This document shows, piece after piece, positions 35,147-46,134 of a stretch of 64,000 bases of DNA. The DNA comes from Neobacillus cucumis. GTDB lineage: Bacteria > Bacillota > Bacilli > Bacillales_B > DSM-18226. Location: the NCBI RefSeq assembly GCF_023715505.1, contig NZ_JAMBOH010000004.1:124001-188000 (forward strand). The letters are read 5' to 3'. The notes below the pieces were generated by a model that saw nothing but the letters and a program-made list of their open reading frames with translations, did not search any database and had not been told where the DNA came from. Position 1 is the first letter of the stretch. Each line of letters begins with the position of its first letter. The position numbers were made by a program, and so were the translations under genes.

Positions 35147-35845
35147 CTATTCAATATTGCAATATACTGCAGAACAGTTTTCACAGCCAATTTCATCCTT
35201 TAAATATTGCAAATCTAAAATGGAGATTTTGCCTTTTTTAATAGAGATTTTTTTATCTCGTTTTAATTCACTTAAAATTCGATTTGTACTTTCGCGGGAT
35301 GTACCGCAAAAATTAGCAAGCTCTTGATTGGTTAGAGGTAGATCTATTAAAATTTCTTGATTCTTTTGTATGCCATAACTATTGGACATCCTGATTAAGG
35401 TTGAGAATAAGGCACCGCGTTTGCCATTTAATACAAGATCACGGAATTTGGTCTGAGTTTTACGGAAATGGTCACTCATCCATTTCATAAATTCAAATGC
35501 CAGCTTACTGTTTTGAAAAATTTCACTTTCAATAATATCTTTATTAATGGCGACAATTTCGCCTTCTTCAAGTACTTTTGCACTTAGTAAATATCTGGGA
35601 TTATCTGTGAATAAGGTTAATTCTCCGCAAATATCGTTTGGTCCGCAAATTCTTAGGGAAAGTTCACGGCCGTCAGATGTAATTTTACTGATTTGAATTT
35701 TACCGGAAAGAATAATGTAAAGCTCTTCTGCCACCATTCCTTCTTGAAAAAGAAAAGTTCCTCTTTCACTTTTAAATTTCCGATCTGCAAATGTAAGTAA
35801 TTCCTTTATTTCAATTGAATGTGTTGGTTTCATTGTATAAGTCAT
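35147..35845 (-). CDS. fnr: Fnr-type anaerobic regulator, copy 1
   Basis: A 232-residue Crp/Fnr protein. The cyclic-nucleotide-like fold covers about 1-115 and the helix-turn-helix contains LTNQELANFCGTSRESTNRI. The Bacillus-type C-terminal cluster ligands are C221, C224 and C229 (CX2CX4C), with the likely fourth ligand D136 in FRDLVL. This is the oxygen-labile [4Fe-4S] arrangement of B. subtilis Fnr, not the N-terminal arrangement of enterobacteria. It converges on the radical SAM gene and diverges from moaA. A second, similar copy is at 41052-41744. Confidence 0.93.
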   Translation of the reverse strand: MTYTMKPTHSIEIKELLTFADRKFKSERGTFLFQEGMVAEELYIILSGKIQISKITSDGRELSLRICGPNDICGELTLFTDNPRYLLSAKVLEEGEIVAINKDIIESEIFQNSKLAFEFMKWMSDHFRKTQTKFRDLVLNGKRGALFSTLIRMSNSYGIQKNQEILIDLPLTNQELANFCGTSRESTNRILSELKRDKKISIKKGKISILDLQYLKDEIGCENCSAVYCNIE

Positions 35846-36162
35846 TTATATCACCTCTTAATTATTTATAAACGAGTCAAATTTCGTATTTTAGTTTGTA
35901 ATCTTATTCTAACTGATTACTGGTTCATAAAACGGAGTAAACAATGACAATATAGTGAAAACCCTTAGAAGGAAAAACCTAGAGTTTGGATGAAATTGTA
36001 GAGCATCTTTTCCAAAACAACCGTTTATTCAATTAGAAACATCTGTTAAAATTAGAATAGATATAAAATGTGTTTTAATAGTGAATAAAGTAACAGTCTT
36101 TTTCTTGTAATCCTGTTACACTTATCGTATAAGCTGCCTTTAATATAATGGAGTTGATATAA
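35846..36162. other. Divergent promoter gap between fnr copy 1 and moaA, with an inverted repeat
   Basis: This 317-base AT-rich gap contains the inverted repeat GTAACAG (36090-36096) / CTGTTAC (36113-36119) with a 16-base spacer, 43 bases before the moaA start. It could be an operator or a leader hairpin. No canonical Fnr box was found here and no open frame is supported. Confidence 0.5.
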
Positions 36163-37179
36163 ATGGAAAAAACCATTATTAAAGATAAATTAAACAGACC
36201 TTTACATGACTTACGAATTTCAGTCATTGACCGATGCAACTTTCGTTGTCAGTACTGTATGCCTGCAGAAAAATTTGGACCTGATTTTGAATTTCTCCCA
36301 AGAAATGCATTATTAACCTATGAGGAAATAGAACGGCTGGGAAAAATATTCGTCCATTTAGGTGTTGAGAAAATACGGCTAACTGGTGGTGAACCGCTTC
36401 TTCGTAAGGATTTACCTCTTCTAGTAGAAAAGCTTTCAGCAATCGAAGGGCTTAGCGATATCGGGTTAACCACAAATGGAGTGTTACTGCCGAAATTGGC
36501 AAAGGACTTAAAGATAGCTGGTCTTAAACGAGTAAATGTCAGCCTTGATACGTTAAACGATGAATTGTTTGGTCAAATTAATGGACGTGGAGTGGGGACC
36601 GCTCCCGTGTTGGAAGGCATTGAGGCAGCAAAACAGGCTGGTCTCGGGGTCAAAATCAATATGGTTGTTAAAAAAGGCTTAAATGATACAGAAATTATCC
36701 CAATGGCGGAATATTGTAAAAAACATAGCCTGGAATTACGCTATATTGAATTCATGGATGTGGGATCGACAAATGGCTGGAAAATGGATGATGTAGTGAC
36801 AAAAAAGCAAATTTATCATTTGCTCAAGGGGCATTTCGAGCTTGACCCTGTTGGTCCTGCATACTTTGGTGAGGTAGCCAAGCTCTATAAATATAAAGAT
36901 AAGGATGTTAATGTTGGTTTTATTACGTCTGTTTCTGAGTCATTCTGCTCCAGCTGTACTCGGTCAAGACTGTCTGCAAATGGACAAATTTTCACCTGCT
37001 TGTTTAATGGCAATGGTCACGATATACGAAATTTCATGAGAAATGGAGCAACGGATAAGGAAATAACCGAGCGGATTACCGCGATATGGAATGGCCGGGA
37101 TGACAGATATTCGGATGAAAGAACAGCTGAAACCCATAAAAATCGAAAAAAAATTGAAATGTCCTATATTGGCGGATAA
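36163..37179 (+). CDS. moaA: GTP 3',8-cyclase MoaA
   Basis: A 338-residue radical SAM enzyme that starts molybdopterin synthesis from GTP. The N-terminal cluster is C25-X3-C29-X2-C32 (CNFRCQYC), with [11 protein letters not shown] after it. The C-terminal cluster is CSSC...FTC (CX2CX13C). The conserved GG tail is present (MSYIGG). The ATG follows GGAG. With moeA, mobB, moaD and moeB in the window it supplies the tungsten/molybdenum cofactor pathway; moaB, moaC, moaE and mobA are not seen here. Confidence 0.96.
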   Translation: MEKTIIKDKLNRPLHDLRISVIDRCNFRCQYCMPAEKFGPDFEFLPRNALLTYEEIERLGKIFVHLGVEKIRLTGGEPLLRKDLPLLVEKLSAIEGLSDIGLTTNGVLLPKLAKDLKIAGLKRVNVSLDTLNDELFGQINGRGVGTAPVLEGIEAAKQAGLGVKINMVVKKGLNDTEIIPMAEYCKKHSLELRYIEFMDVGSTNGWKMDDVVTKKQIYHLLKGHFELDPVGPAYFGEVAKLYKYKDKDVNVGFITSVSESFCSSCTRSRLSANGQIFTCLFNGNGHDIRNFMRNGATDKEITERITAIWNGRDDRYSDERTAETHKNRKKIEMSYIGG

Positions 37180-37180
37180 C

Positions 37181-37208
37181 TCTCTTTTAAAAAGAGGGTT
37201 ATTTTTTT
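37181..37208 (+). terminator. Terminator after moaA
   Basis: CTCTTTT/AAAAGAG stem followed by GGTTA and seven T just after the stop. Confidence 0.6.
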
Positions 37209-37210
37209 AC

Positions 37211-37241
37211 AAAAAAACACAACCCGCTGTGGAAGCGGGTT
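37211..37241 (-). terminator. Terminator after ric
   Basis: AACCCGCT/AGCGGGTT-type stem (AACCCGCT and AAGCGGGTT) with a short loop; the plus-strand A run beyond it gives minus-strand T. Confidence 0.8.
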
Positions 37242-37249
37242 GACTTCGA

Positions 37250-37948
37250 TTAGATTAAATATCTTGGGAATAAAATGTTGTTTTCAAGATGCACATGCAT
37301 AAAGGTTAAGCCTTCCAATGCTTCTAAACGGGCATAAACTAAACGGTAAGTACCACAGGCATCTGCTGGAAGGGCAAAGTCAGCTGTAACAGCCCGGATT
37401 TGCCGTAAAATTTCTCCGGCATGGTCATGTTCTTTTTCTAGCTCGACAATCATCTTAATGGCTTCTTCAGGATTTGGAGCCGTACCATCCGCAAGCTGCT
37501 TTATAAGCGGGAACACAATTTCTTCTTCTTTTGCCATATGCTCAAGCAATTCCTTTTTAAACTCATAAAATAGCTCATTCATTTTAATAAGTTCCGGATG
37601 ATGTTCACCGTGTACACGCGAAACCTTAGTAACATATGGGCTCAGCATTGTTAATTCTTCTTCAGAAACACGATGGTAATTATTAATAACATGATTAATA
37701 ATGGTATAGGAGTCTGAGTCTGTCCACACATCTACATTTTTCTCAGTGTTTTCATACTTTTCAAAGACATCTTTTAATTCTTCGATGATATTGTTAACTT
37801 TTAGCCCGTTTTGTTCTGCAGCTTGTGATAGTGGGATATTTCCCCCGCAGCAAAAATCAATTCGGTTCTTCTTAAATATATCACTTGCTTTTGGAAGTTC
37901 GTTAACAATATCCCGAACTAATGAATTGGCTGTTATGGTGAAAGTCAT
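37250..37948 (-). CDS. ric: Di-iron iron-sulfur cluster repair protein Ric (ScdA/YtfE)
   Basis: A 232-residue protein. The N-terminal ScdA domain has the hallmark RIDFCCGGNIPL. The C-terminal hemerythrin-like domain (about 80-232) supplies His and Glu ligands, including HHPEL, HMAKEEEIVFP, EKEHDHAGEIL and the terminal MHVHLENNILFPR. Ric repairs iron-sulfur clusters damaged by nitric oxide or oxidants. The ATG follows AGGAGGA. An Fnr-type box upstream suggests induction under oxygen limitation, fitting nitrosative stress in nitrate respiration. Confidence 0.95.
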   Translation of the reverse strand: MTFTITANSLVRDIVNELPKASDIFKKNRIDFCCGGNIPLSQAAEQNGLKVNNIIEELKDVFEKYENTEKNVDVWTDSDSYTIINHVINNYHRVSEEELTMLSPYVTKVSRVHGEHHPELIKMNELFYEFKKELLEHMAKEEEIVFPLIKQLADGTAPNPEEAIKMIVELEKEHDHAGEILRQIRAVTADFALPADACGTYRLVYARLEALEGLTFMHVHLENNILFPRYLI

Positions 37949-37989
37949 GATAATTCCTCCTAAAGATAAGGTAAGTTATTTATGACTTA

Positions 37990-38032
37990 AGCATAATAGA
38001 AATATTGAATATTAAAGGTGACCTGTATCACA
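37990..38032 (-). promoter_or_regulatory. Fnr-type promoter of ric
   Basis: On the minus strand TGTGA-TACAGG-TCACC (38032-38017) matches Fnr in nine of ten positions. A -10 such as TATGCT (37995-37990) would place the box centre at -41.5; TATTAT (37998-37993) would place it at -38.5. Confidence 0.68.
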
Positions 38033-38178
38033 CATTGGCTATGTTTTTTTCTTTTTCGTCTAATTTGTGACATTTGATACGTTTGTAAGTCTTCTATAGA
38101 CTTATAATGAATATTAGCTGTTATAATCCATTACATATCTAACCAAAATTATCTGTTTTGAGGCAGGAGCTGATTTAT

Positions 38179-39444
38179 TTGCTAGAAAGAAGAAACCCAA
38201 TTCTGATTGGAGAAGCAGTAAAACAAATTATGAAACATCGAATAAGTGGCGTGACGGAATACGTTTCTATAAGTGAAAGCTATGGTCGTTATTTATCAGA
38301 AGATTTAATAGCTACGAGTAATGTTCCGCACTTTGATAGAGCACCATATGATGGCTTTGCAGTTCGTTCTATCGATACCCTTGAAGCATCCCAATCAAAT
38401 CCGGTCGAATTTGAAGTAATCGACCACATTGGTGCCGGAATGGTCTCGTCTAAATTAGTTGGTGAAAACCAAGCTGTTCGGATTATGACAGGTGCGATGA
38501 TGCCAAATGGAACAGATGCGGTTGTCATGTTTGAAGTTGCAAAAGACTATAAAAAAAATGGTATTCCATATATGTCCATTAAAAGACAAATTAATAAGGG
38601 TACGAATGTTTCTTTCATAGGAGAAGATGCTAAACAAGGCGAAGTTCTCGTTGAAAAAGGCACCTTGATTAACCCGGGAATACAAGCGATGTTGGCGACC
38701 TTTGGCTATAAAGAAGTTCCTGTAGCAAAAAAACCGCTTATCGGTCTATTTGCTACGGGTACCGAATTGTTAGAAGTAGATGAAGAATTAGTGCCCGGCA
38801 AAATTCGCAACAGTAATTCCTATATGATTGCAGCTCAAATTGAACGGGCAGGGGGAACAGTTCATTATTATGGGAAGTTGCCTGATGAATTTGATACGTG
38901 TTTTAAAGCAGTTAAAGATGCTTTAAGTGAAGTGGATATACTCATTACAACTGGGGGAGTATCGGTGGGTGACTTTGATTACCTGCCTGGGATTTATAAA
39001 AAACTTGGAGCAGAGGTATTATTTAATAAGGTAGCTATGCGCCCTGGCAGTGTAACTACAGTTGCCATTTATAATGGAAAAATCCTTTTTGGACTATCTG
39101 GTAACCCCTCAGCTTGTTATGTGGGATTTGAACTATTTACCCGTCCGATAATCCGGACACAGCTTTTTTCCAACAAACCCCATTTGCGAAAAGAAAAGGC
39201 TTTGCTTGAAGTTGATTTTCCTAAGGCCAATCCGTTTACTAGATTTGTCAGAAGCACCACCTTTATTGATGAAGGAAGGTTAAAATCAACCCCGAGCGGT
39301 TTGGATAAGTCCAACATTATTATGAGCTTGGCCAGTGCAAACTCATTAATGATCCTTCCTGGAGGAACAAGGGGATTTATGGCAGGAGATGAAGTCGAGG
39401 TATTGCTGCTTGAAGATCATGTTGGAAGTGTGTGGCCTTGGTAG
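38179..39444 (+). CDS. moeA: Molybdopterin molybdenumtransferase MoeA
   Basis: A 421-residue MoeA. Visible blocks are HFDRAPYDGFAVR, VRIMTGAMMPNGTDAVV, IGLFATGTELLEVDEELVPGKIRNSNSYM (quoted by position, about 185-213), ITTGGVSVGDFDYLP and FGLSGNPSACYVGFELF. MoeA inserts the metal into adenylated molybdopterin. A TTG at 38179 (start MLERRNPI) is preferred because the upstream AGGAG is well placed and the family begins MLE-R-P; a longer in-frame start at 38158 exists. Its end overlaps mobB by 13 bases. Confidence 0.93.
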   Translation: MLERRNPILIGEAVKQIMKHRISGVTEYVSISESYGRYLSEDLIATSNVPHFDRAPYDGFAVRSIDTLEASQSNPVEFEVIDHIGAGMVSSKLVGENQAVRIMTGAMMPNGTDAVVMFEVAKDYKKNGIPYMSIKRQINKGTNVSFIGEDAKQGEVLVEKGTLINPGIQAMLATFGYKEVPVAKKPLIGLFATGTELLEVDEELVPGKIRNSNSYMIAAQIERAGGTVHYYGKLPDEFDTCFKAVKDALSEVDILITTGGVSVGDFDYLPGIYKKLGAEVLFNKVAMRPGSVTTVAIYNGKILFGLSGNPSACYVGFELFTRPIIRTQLFSNKPHLRKEKALLEVDFPKANPFTRFVRSTTFIDEGRLKSTPSGLDKSNIIMSLASANSLMILPGGTRGFMAGDEVEVLLLEDHVGSVWPW

Positions 39445-39968
39445 AACCTTTTATTTTTCAGGTGGTTGGATTTCAAAATAGTGGGAAGACAACAATTATA
39501 ACTAAACTAATAAAATTACTGACAGACCGAGGAATAAAAACCGTCACAATCAAACATCATGGACATGGCGGTAAACCTGACGTAATGGAAGGTAAAGATT
39601 CTTCAAGGCATCTAAGTTCAGGGGCGCTTGCTGCTATTGTCGAAGGCGGTGGAAGAATGATTCTACAGGCTGAAAGGCTGAACCTAAGCCTGGAAGACGA
39701 AATAGAGCTATTAAAATTCTATCAACCCGACGTCGTCTTAGTGGAAGGCTATAAACAGAAAGATTATCCTAAACTCCTTTTATTAAAAAAGAAAGAAGAC
39801 TTGTATTTATTAAAATCATTAACCAATATTTGCGCAGTTGGGTATTGGTCTGACGCGCTGAACACTGAACATATACAACCATCTTTCTCGATTAACGATG
39901 TAGCAGTGATTAATTGGACTGCTGAATTAATTTTGAGGCATGTTCATAAAAAAGATGAAAAAATTTAA
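39432..39968 (+). CDS. mobB: Molybdopterin-guanine dinucleotide biosynthesis adaptor MobB
   Basis: A 178-residue P-loop GTPase. Walker A is GFQNSGKTT near the N-terminus, followed by VTIKHHGHGG and DSSRHLSSGALAAIVEG, and the late VEGYKQKDYPKLLL. MobB helps MobA make the dinucleotide form of the cofactor. It starts with GTG 39432 inside the end of moeA, so the two are translationally coupled. Because AOR uses the mononucleotide form, MobB suggests another molybdoenzyme outside the window, such as nitrate reductase. Confidence 0.92.
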   Translation: MALVEPFIFQVVGFQNSGKTTIITKLIKLLTDRGIKTVTIKHHGHGGKPDVMEGKDSSRHLSSGALAAIVEGGGRMILQAERLNLSLEDEIELLKFYQPDVVLVEGYKQKDYPKLLLLKKKEDLYLLKSLTNICAVGYWSDALNTEHIQPSFSINDVAVINWTAELILRHVHKKDEKI

Positions 39969-40020
39969 TAAAATTGTCAAATATGTTACTTTTATCACAG
40001 TAATACAAACTGGTACAAAT

Positions 40021-40205
40021 TATAATACTTGTAGGGGTAATATGGTTTGATAAAATAGGTAGTTTGATTTTGTACTGGACTTGCCGGTTCCAATCAGTGG
40101 ATAGCTACTATAAAGAAGTTCAAAGTTAACATAGCATGATTGGTTCCGATGCATTTCCATTTCTATCAAAGCAATGTAAAGAAGGTAATTTGCCTTCTAT
40201 TTTTC
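40021..40205 (+). ncRNA. Candidate structured RNA in the mobB-ywiC gap
   Basis: The gap of 317 bases holds TATAAT at 40021-40026, then a long-range stem CGG-TT-CCAATCA (40085-40096) with TGATTGG-TT-CCG (40137-40148), closing a 40-base loop. A terminator-like GAAGG/CCTTC stem follows (40180-40196) with TATTTTT. This looks like a free-standing transcript, but it could also be the mobB 3' end or a leader. No coding frame is apparent. Confidence 0.3.
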
Positions 40206-40213
40206 ACATTTAA

Positions 40214-40256
40214 TGTGATACTCTTCACTTTTTTTTCAGAACAGCTCTTTTATAGT
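40214..40256 (+). promoter_or_regulatory. Fnr-activated promoter of ywiC
   Basis: TGTGA-TACTCT-TCACT (40214-40229) matches Fnr in nine of ten positions; TATAGT at 40251-40256 is the -10. A start seven bases later puts the box at -41.5. ATG of ywiC follows 30 bases after the -10. Confidence 0.82.
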
Positions 40257-40285
40257 AAGGCTATCAGGAAAAGGAGTGAGAAAAG

Positions 40286-41014
40286 ATGAAATTATTTTTA
40301 CCCAAACAACATGGCGCATGGGCAATGCTGATTATTCCCTTTTGGCTAGGTGTAATTAATGGTGGATATGTATGGCAGGACATCCCGTTTTTTATTGGCT
40401 GGCTTTTTTTATATTTAGCGACATATCCTATGCTCCTTTTATTTAAGAAGAAAAAAGTTCAATTTTATGCCAAATGGACCATTATTTATATGATACCTGC
40501 TTTAATAATGCTGGTGTTTCCTCTTCTTCAAAGGCCTGCTATCATCATCTTTGGACTATTGATGCTGCCGTTTTTTTTAATAAATGCTTACTATACGTCT
40601 AAAAATAAAGATCGTGCGTTTATGAATGATATGAGTGCAATCTTTGCATTTGCTATCGCTGGTTTAGCTAGCAGCTACTTGGGGCAAGGTTGGCTAAAAC
40701 TGAAAACAATGATTTTTCCCTTTTTAACATCGGTGTTATTTTTTATGGGCTGTACCTTTTATGTGAAAACCATGATAAGAGAGAAGAAAAATGATATGTT
40801 CAAATGGATTTCATGGACATATCATCTTCTTGTAGTAGCTGCGTGGTTGTTTAGTGGCTTTTGGATAGTCGCGATTGCTTATATTCCAAGTTTACTGCGA
40901 GCTTATTTCTTTTATGGAAAAAAATTATCGCCACTGCAAATTGGCGTATATGAAATTATTAATTCGGCTCTCATCTTTATAATCCTTTCCATTCAGATTG
41001 TTACCTTAAATTAA
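40286..41014 (+). CDS. ywiC: YwiC-like membrane protein
   Basis: A 242-residue protein with about seven membrane segments, opening with the family signature LFLPKQHGAWAMLIIPFWLG. In B. subtilis ywiC lies beside fnr and the nitrate reductase genes and is anaerobically expressed; its activity is unknown. The ATG follows AAAAGGAGTGAG. Its promoter carries an Fnr box, and an fnr paralogue converges on it from the other side. Confidence 0.92.
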   Translation: MKLFLPKQHGAWAMLIIPFWLGVINGGYVWQDIPFFIGWLFLYLATYPMLLLFKKKKVQFYAKWTIIYMIPALIMLVFPLLQRPAIIIFGLLMLPFFLINAYYTSKNKDRAFMNDMSAIFAFAIAGLASSYLGQGWLKLKTMIFPFLTSVLFFMGCTFYVKTMIREKKNDMFKWISWTYHLLVVAAWLFSGFWIVAIAYIPSLLRAYFFYGKKLSPLQIGVYEIINSALIFIILSIQIVTLN

Positions 41015-41043
41015 AAAAATCGGTGAGTTGACCGATTTTTTTT
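41012..41043. terminator. Bidirectional terminator between ywiC and fnr copy 2
   Basis: AAAAATCGGT/ACCGATTTTT with a short loop overlaps the ywiC stop and serves both converging genes. Confidence 0.85.
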
Positions 41044-41051
41044 GCCTATTT

Positions 41052-41744
41052 TTAATCAACTTTACATATTTCTACCGGGCAATCCTCACAATCAATTTCT
41101 CTTTTTAAATAATCAATATCATAAATGGTGATGAAACCTTTATCGATTGAAATAATATCTGCCTTTCTTAAATCACTAAGCAGCCGATTGACAACCTCAC
41201 GGGAAGTACCACAGAAATTTGCCAGCTCTTGATTTGTAAAAGCTAATTCCACCAGAATCCCTTGATCCGTTTTCATCCCATAACTATTGCTAATACGAAT
41301 AAGAGTCGAATACAACGCCCCTTTTTTACCATGAAGGACTAAATCACGAAATTTAGTTTGTGTCTTTCGAAATTGCAGGCTCATCCATTGGATGAATTCA
41401 AATGAAAGAGCAAGATTTTGGGATAGCTTTTCTTCTAAGACGTCCTTCATAATGACAGAAACTTCACCGCTCTCTACAACCCGTGCACTTAGTAAATATC
41501 GAGATGAAGGCGAAAATAAATTCAACTCTCCAACAAAGTCTCCTTTGGAGCACATTCTAATTGTTAGCTCTCTTCCGTCAGGAATAATTTTGCTGACTTG
41601 AAGGATCCCGCTTTGGACAATATACATTTCATCAGCTTGAGAACCCTCTTGAAAAAGAAACATCCCTTTTTCAATCTTTTTTATATGGTGGACCGTTTCA
41701 AAGAGATGTGATAATGTCACAGGCATTTCTTTTACTGACTGCAT
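41052..41744 (-). CDS. Fnr-type anaerobic regulator, copy 2
   Basis: A 230-residue Crp/Fnr protein closely similar to copy 1. It has the helix-turn-helix segment FTNQELANFCGTSREVVNRL, cluster ligands C219, C222 and C227 (CX2CX4C) and the putative Asp ligand D134 in FRDLVL. Its recognition helix is near-identical to that of copy 1 in the part that should touch DNA, so both may bind the same boxes. The ATG follows AGGTGG. It lies next to ywiC, as fnr does in B. subtilis, so this copy is the positional orthologue. Confidence 0.92.
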   Translation of the reverse strand: MQSVKEMPVTLSHLFETVHHIKKIEKGMFLFQEGSQADEMYIVQSGILQVSKIIPDGRELTIRMCSKGDFVGELNLFSPSSRYLLSARVVESGEVSVIMKDVLEEKLSQNLALSFEFIQWMSLQFRKTQTKFRDLVLHGKKGALYSTLIRISNSYGMKTDQGILVELAFTNQELANFCGTSREVVNRLLSDLRKADIISIDKGFITIYDIDYLKREIDCEDCPVEICKVD

Positions 41745-42013
41745 ACTATAACCACCTTTAAAGGTACAAATTCAATTTCCAAAAAAATTCAAGTCGTGTT
41801 AATGAGATTCCCTAGATAATACTATAATTATATTGTTAACGAAGAATAATTATCAATATCTGTAGAATAAGTTCATATAATCGTCAAAACTTAAGTCTAA
41901 CGGTATTACCTAGGAAATATTGTCGACATATGTGGAATTTGAAAGAATTTCCCTTTAATGCTGTTGCAGGCAAACGGAGATAATAAAAATGTACTGGAAA
42001 AGGGGGGATAAGA

Positions 42014-42193
42014 ATGGGACAAAATCATCAATTTAAGCCAGGTAAAAAGGCACCTAATAATGGCTTTTATATTGAGGTTGGTGACTCTGGAAGCAATGTA
42101 ACTAACCCGAAAAAGATAAAACTTAAAGCGGGAGACTCATTTCCTGAGACATCAAATGATGATCGCGTTTGGAGCTACGTTCGAAAACCTTAA
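42014..42193 (+). CDS. yjzC: YjzC-like small protein
   Basis: A 59-residue protein starting MGQNHQFKPGKKAPNNGFYI and ending DDRVWSYVRKP. It matches the YjzC family, whose B. subtilis member has the same length and the same PGxKAPNNG pattern. The ATG follows AAAAGGGGGG. Function unknown. In B. subtilis yjzC and yjzD are adjacent; here clpB lies between them. Confidence 0.88.
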   Translation: MGQNHQFKPGKKAPNNGFYIEVGDSGSNVTNPKKIKLKAGDSFPETSNDDRVWSYVRKP

Positions 42194-42282
42194 TAAGTTT
42201 TAAAAAAAGTCATCTATTTGGATGGCTTTTCTTCTGTCATTATTTTACTTATTCTAATAAATTTTTTATAATAATATTAATA

Positions 42283-42299
42283 GGTCAAAAAAGGTCAAA
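42283..42299 (+). promoter_or_regulatory. CtsR operator of clpB
   Basis: The direct heptad repeat GGTCAAA-AAA-GGTCAAA matches the CtsR operator. It lies just after a TATAAT (42267-42272) and overlaps the clpB leader, where binding would block transcription in unstressed cells. Confidence 0.92.
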
Positions 42300-42313
42300 A
42301 AGGAGTGAGGGAA

Positions 42314-44914
<2,601 letters not shown>

Positions 44915-44922
44915 TTAAAACA

Positions 44923-44961
44923 GAAAAAAAGGTCCTCCAGTTTGCTTGGAAGACCTTTTTT
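44923..44961. terminator. Bidirectional terminator between clpB and yjzD
   Basis: AAAAAAAGGTCCTCCA pairs with TGGAAGACCTTTTTT (one mismatch) between the converging genes. Confidence 0.85.
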
Positions 44962-44962
44962 A

Positions 44963-45148
44963 TTAATGATTTTCTACAGGTTCATTTGGAATCACAGCTG
45001 TAGCAATGAGAATTAATATGGTTACCCCAACAGCAGCAATAGAACCTTGAGCAAAATTATATTCTGCACCGGCTGTCATTGAACTAACAACATATGTAAG
45101 CATTTGCACTAAAAGGAAAGACCAGAAAAAAGTCCAAAAAATACGCAC
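44963..45148 (-). CDS. yjzD: YjzD-like membrane protein (DUF2929)
   Basis: A 61-residue protein with two membrane segments, starting with GTG 45148 behind AGAGGTG and beginning MRIFWTFFWSFLLVQMLTYV. It matches the short DUF2929 family. Function unknown. Position before yjaU fits the B. subtilis order. Confidence 0.85.
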   Translation of the reverse strand: MRIFWTFFWSFLLVQMLTYVVSSMTAGAEYNFAQGSIAAVGVTILILIATAVIPNEPVENH

Positions 45149-45331
45149 TCATTTTCACCTCTTACTTATTATACATTAATTTAAATACTACCATACAATA
45201 CAGAAAAAATATATAAAAAACAATTTTCTGATTTATGTTTTCAAGTTCTGAAAAAAATGGGCAAACTCCCTTTCAACTTATGTGAAACGGCATACAATAC
45301 CTTGAGGAATTATGTAAAAGGAGATTTAGCG

Positions 45332-46054
45332 ATGGAGAATCGTAATTTTCAGATGGATACCCAATGGAATATCATTCATTACCCCGAAATGCCTACAGGA
45401 TTTGGGATCCTAATAATTGGAGATGAAAGGCACTTTGTCGATGAAAGCAAATGCTTTTGGACGCAAAACGAAGGAAAGCAGGCAATTATCAATGAATTAA
45501 AAGATGCCGGGTACACCATTTTTTCCTCAAATCTTTATGGGCGAAACTGGGGGAGCGAAAATGCTGTCGAGCTTGCTCAAAGGTTATATCAGCATGTAAT
45601 TAGAAGTGAAATTCTTAATAATAAAATTCATGTTTTAGCAGAAGGAATGGGGGCGTTAGTGGCTGTAAAGCTATTAGAAAAGATGAAGGGGTCAATTCGT
45701 TCAGTAGTCCTGCTTAATCCCATTCTTTCCCTAAAACATCATTTAGAACAAGAAAAAGAGCATAAGTTCTTTTATAAAAAATTAATGAGGGAATTAATTG
45801 CTGCACATCAACTCGACCAGTCTACCCTCGAAAATGAAATATTCAACATGGAAGAAATGGTTCATCTTGATTTTGACTGTCCGATAAGGATTATCCAAGT
45901 TTTAGCTGGCGGGAGATCGTACACTCAATCAAAACTTTATCAAAAAATCCTTAATACCCCAAAGATAGATCCAACCTTCATTCTACCCGAAAAAAAACCT
46001 CAGCTCGGAACCATGGTTATCAAATTTTTTAACAGTCATGAATCAGTACTATAA
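45332..46054 (+). CDS. yjaU: YjaU-like alpha/beta-hydrolase-fold protein
   Basis: A 240-residue protein with an alpha/beta-hydrolase-like layout. The segment IHVLAEGMGALVAVKLLEK sits where the nucleophile elbow GxSxG should be, but reads A-E-G-M-G, so the catalytic serine is missing. Later GGRSY and IDPTFILP stretches may be remnants of the acid and His region. It may not be an active hydrolase. ATG 45332 is selected because AAGGAGA is seven bases upstream. It is first of the yjaU-yjaV-med-comZ group. Confidence 0.78.
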   Translation: MENRNFQMDTQWNIIHYPEMPTGFGILIIGDERHFVDESKCFWTQNEGKQAIINELKDAGYTIFSSNLYGRNWGSENAVELAQRLYQHVIRSEILNNKIHVLAEGMGALVAVKLLEKMKGSIRSVVLLNPILSLKHHLEQEKEHKFFYKKLMRELIAAHQLDQSTLENEIFNMEEMVHLDFDCPIRIIQVLAGGRSYTQSKLYQKILNTPKIDPTFILPEKKPQLGTMVIKFFNSHESVL

Positions 46055-46134
46055 TGGTAAGCCTCCCCAAAATGAAATAATTCCTATTAATAGAGCATAG
46101 GATTCATTAAGGTTATTTTGGGGAGGAAGATGTA

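Noticed and set aside
38060..38090. TGTGACATTTGATAC upstream of moeA as a fourth Fnr box
   Set aside because: The second half-site does not match TCACA.
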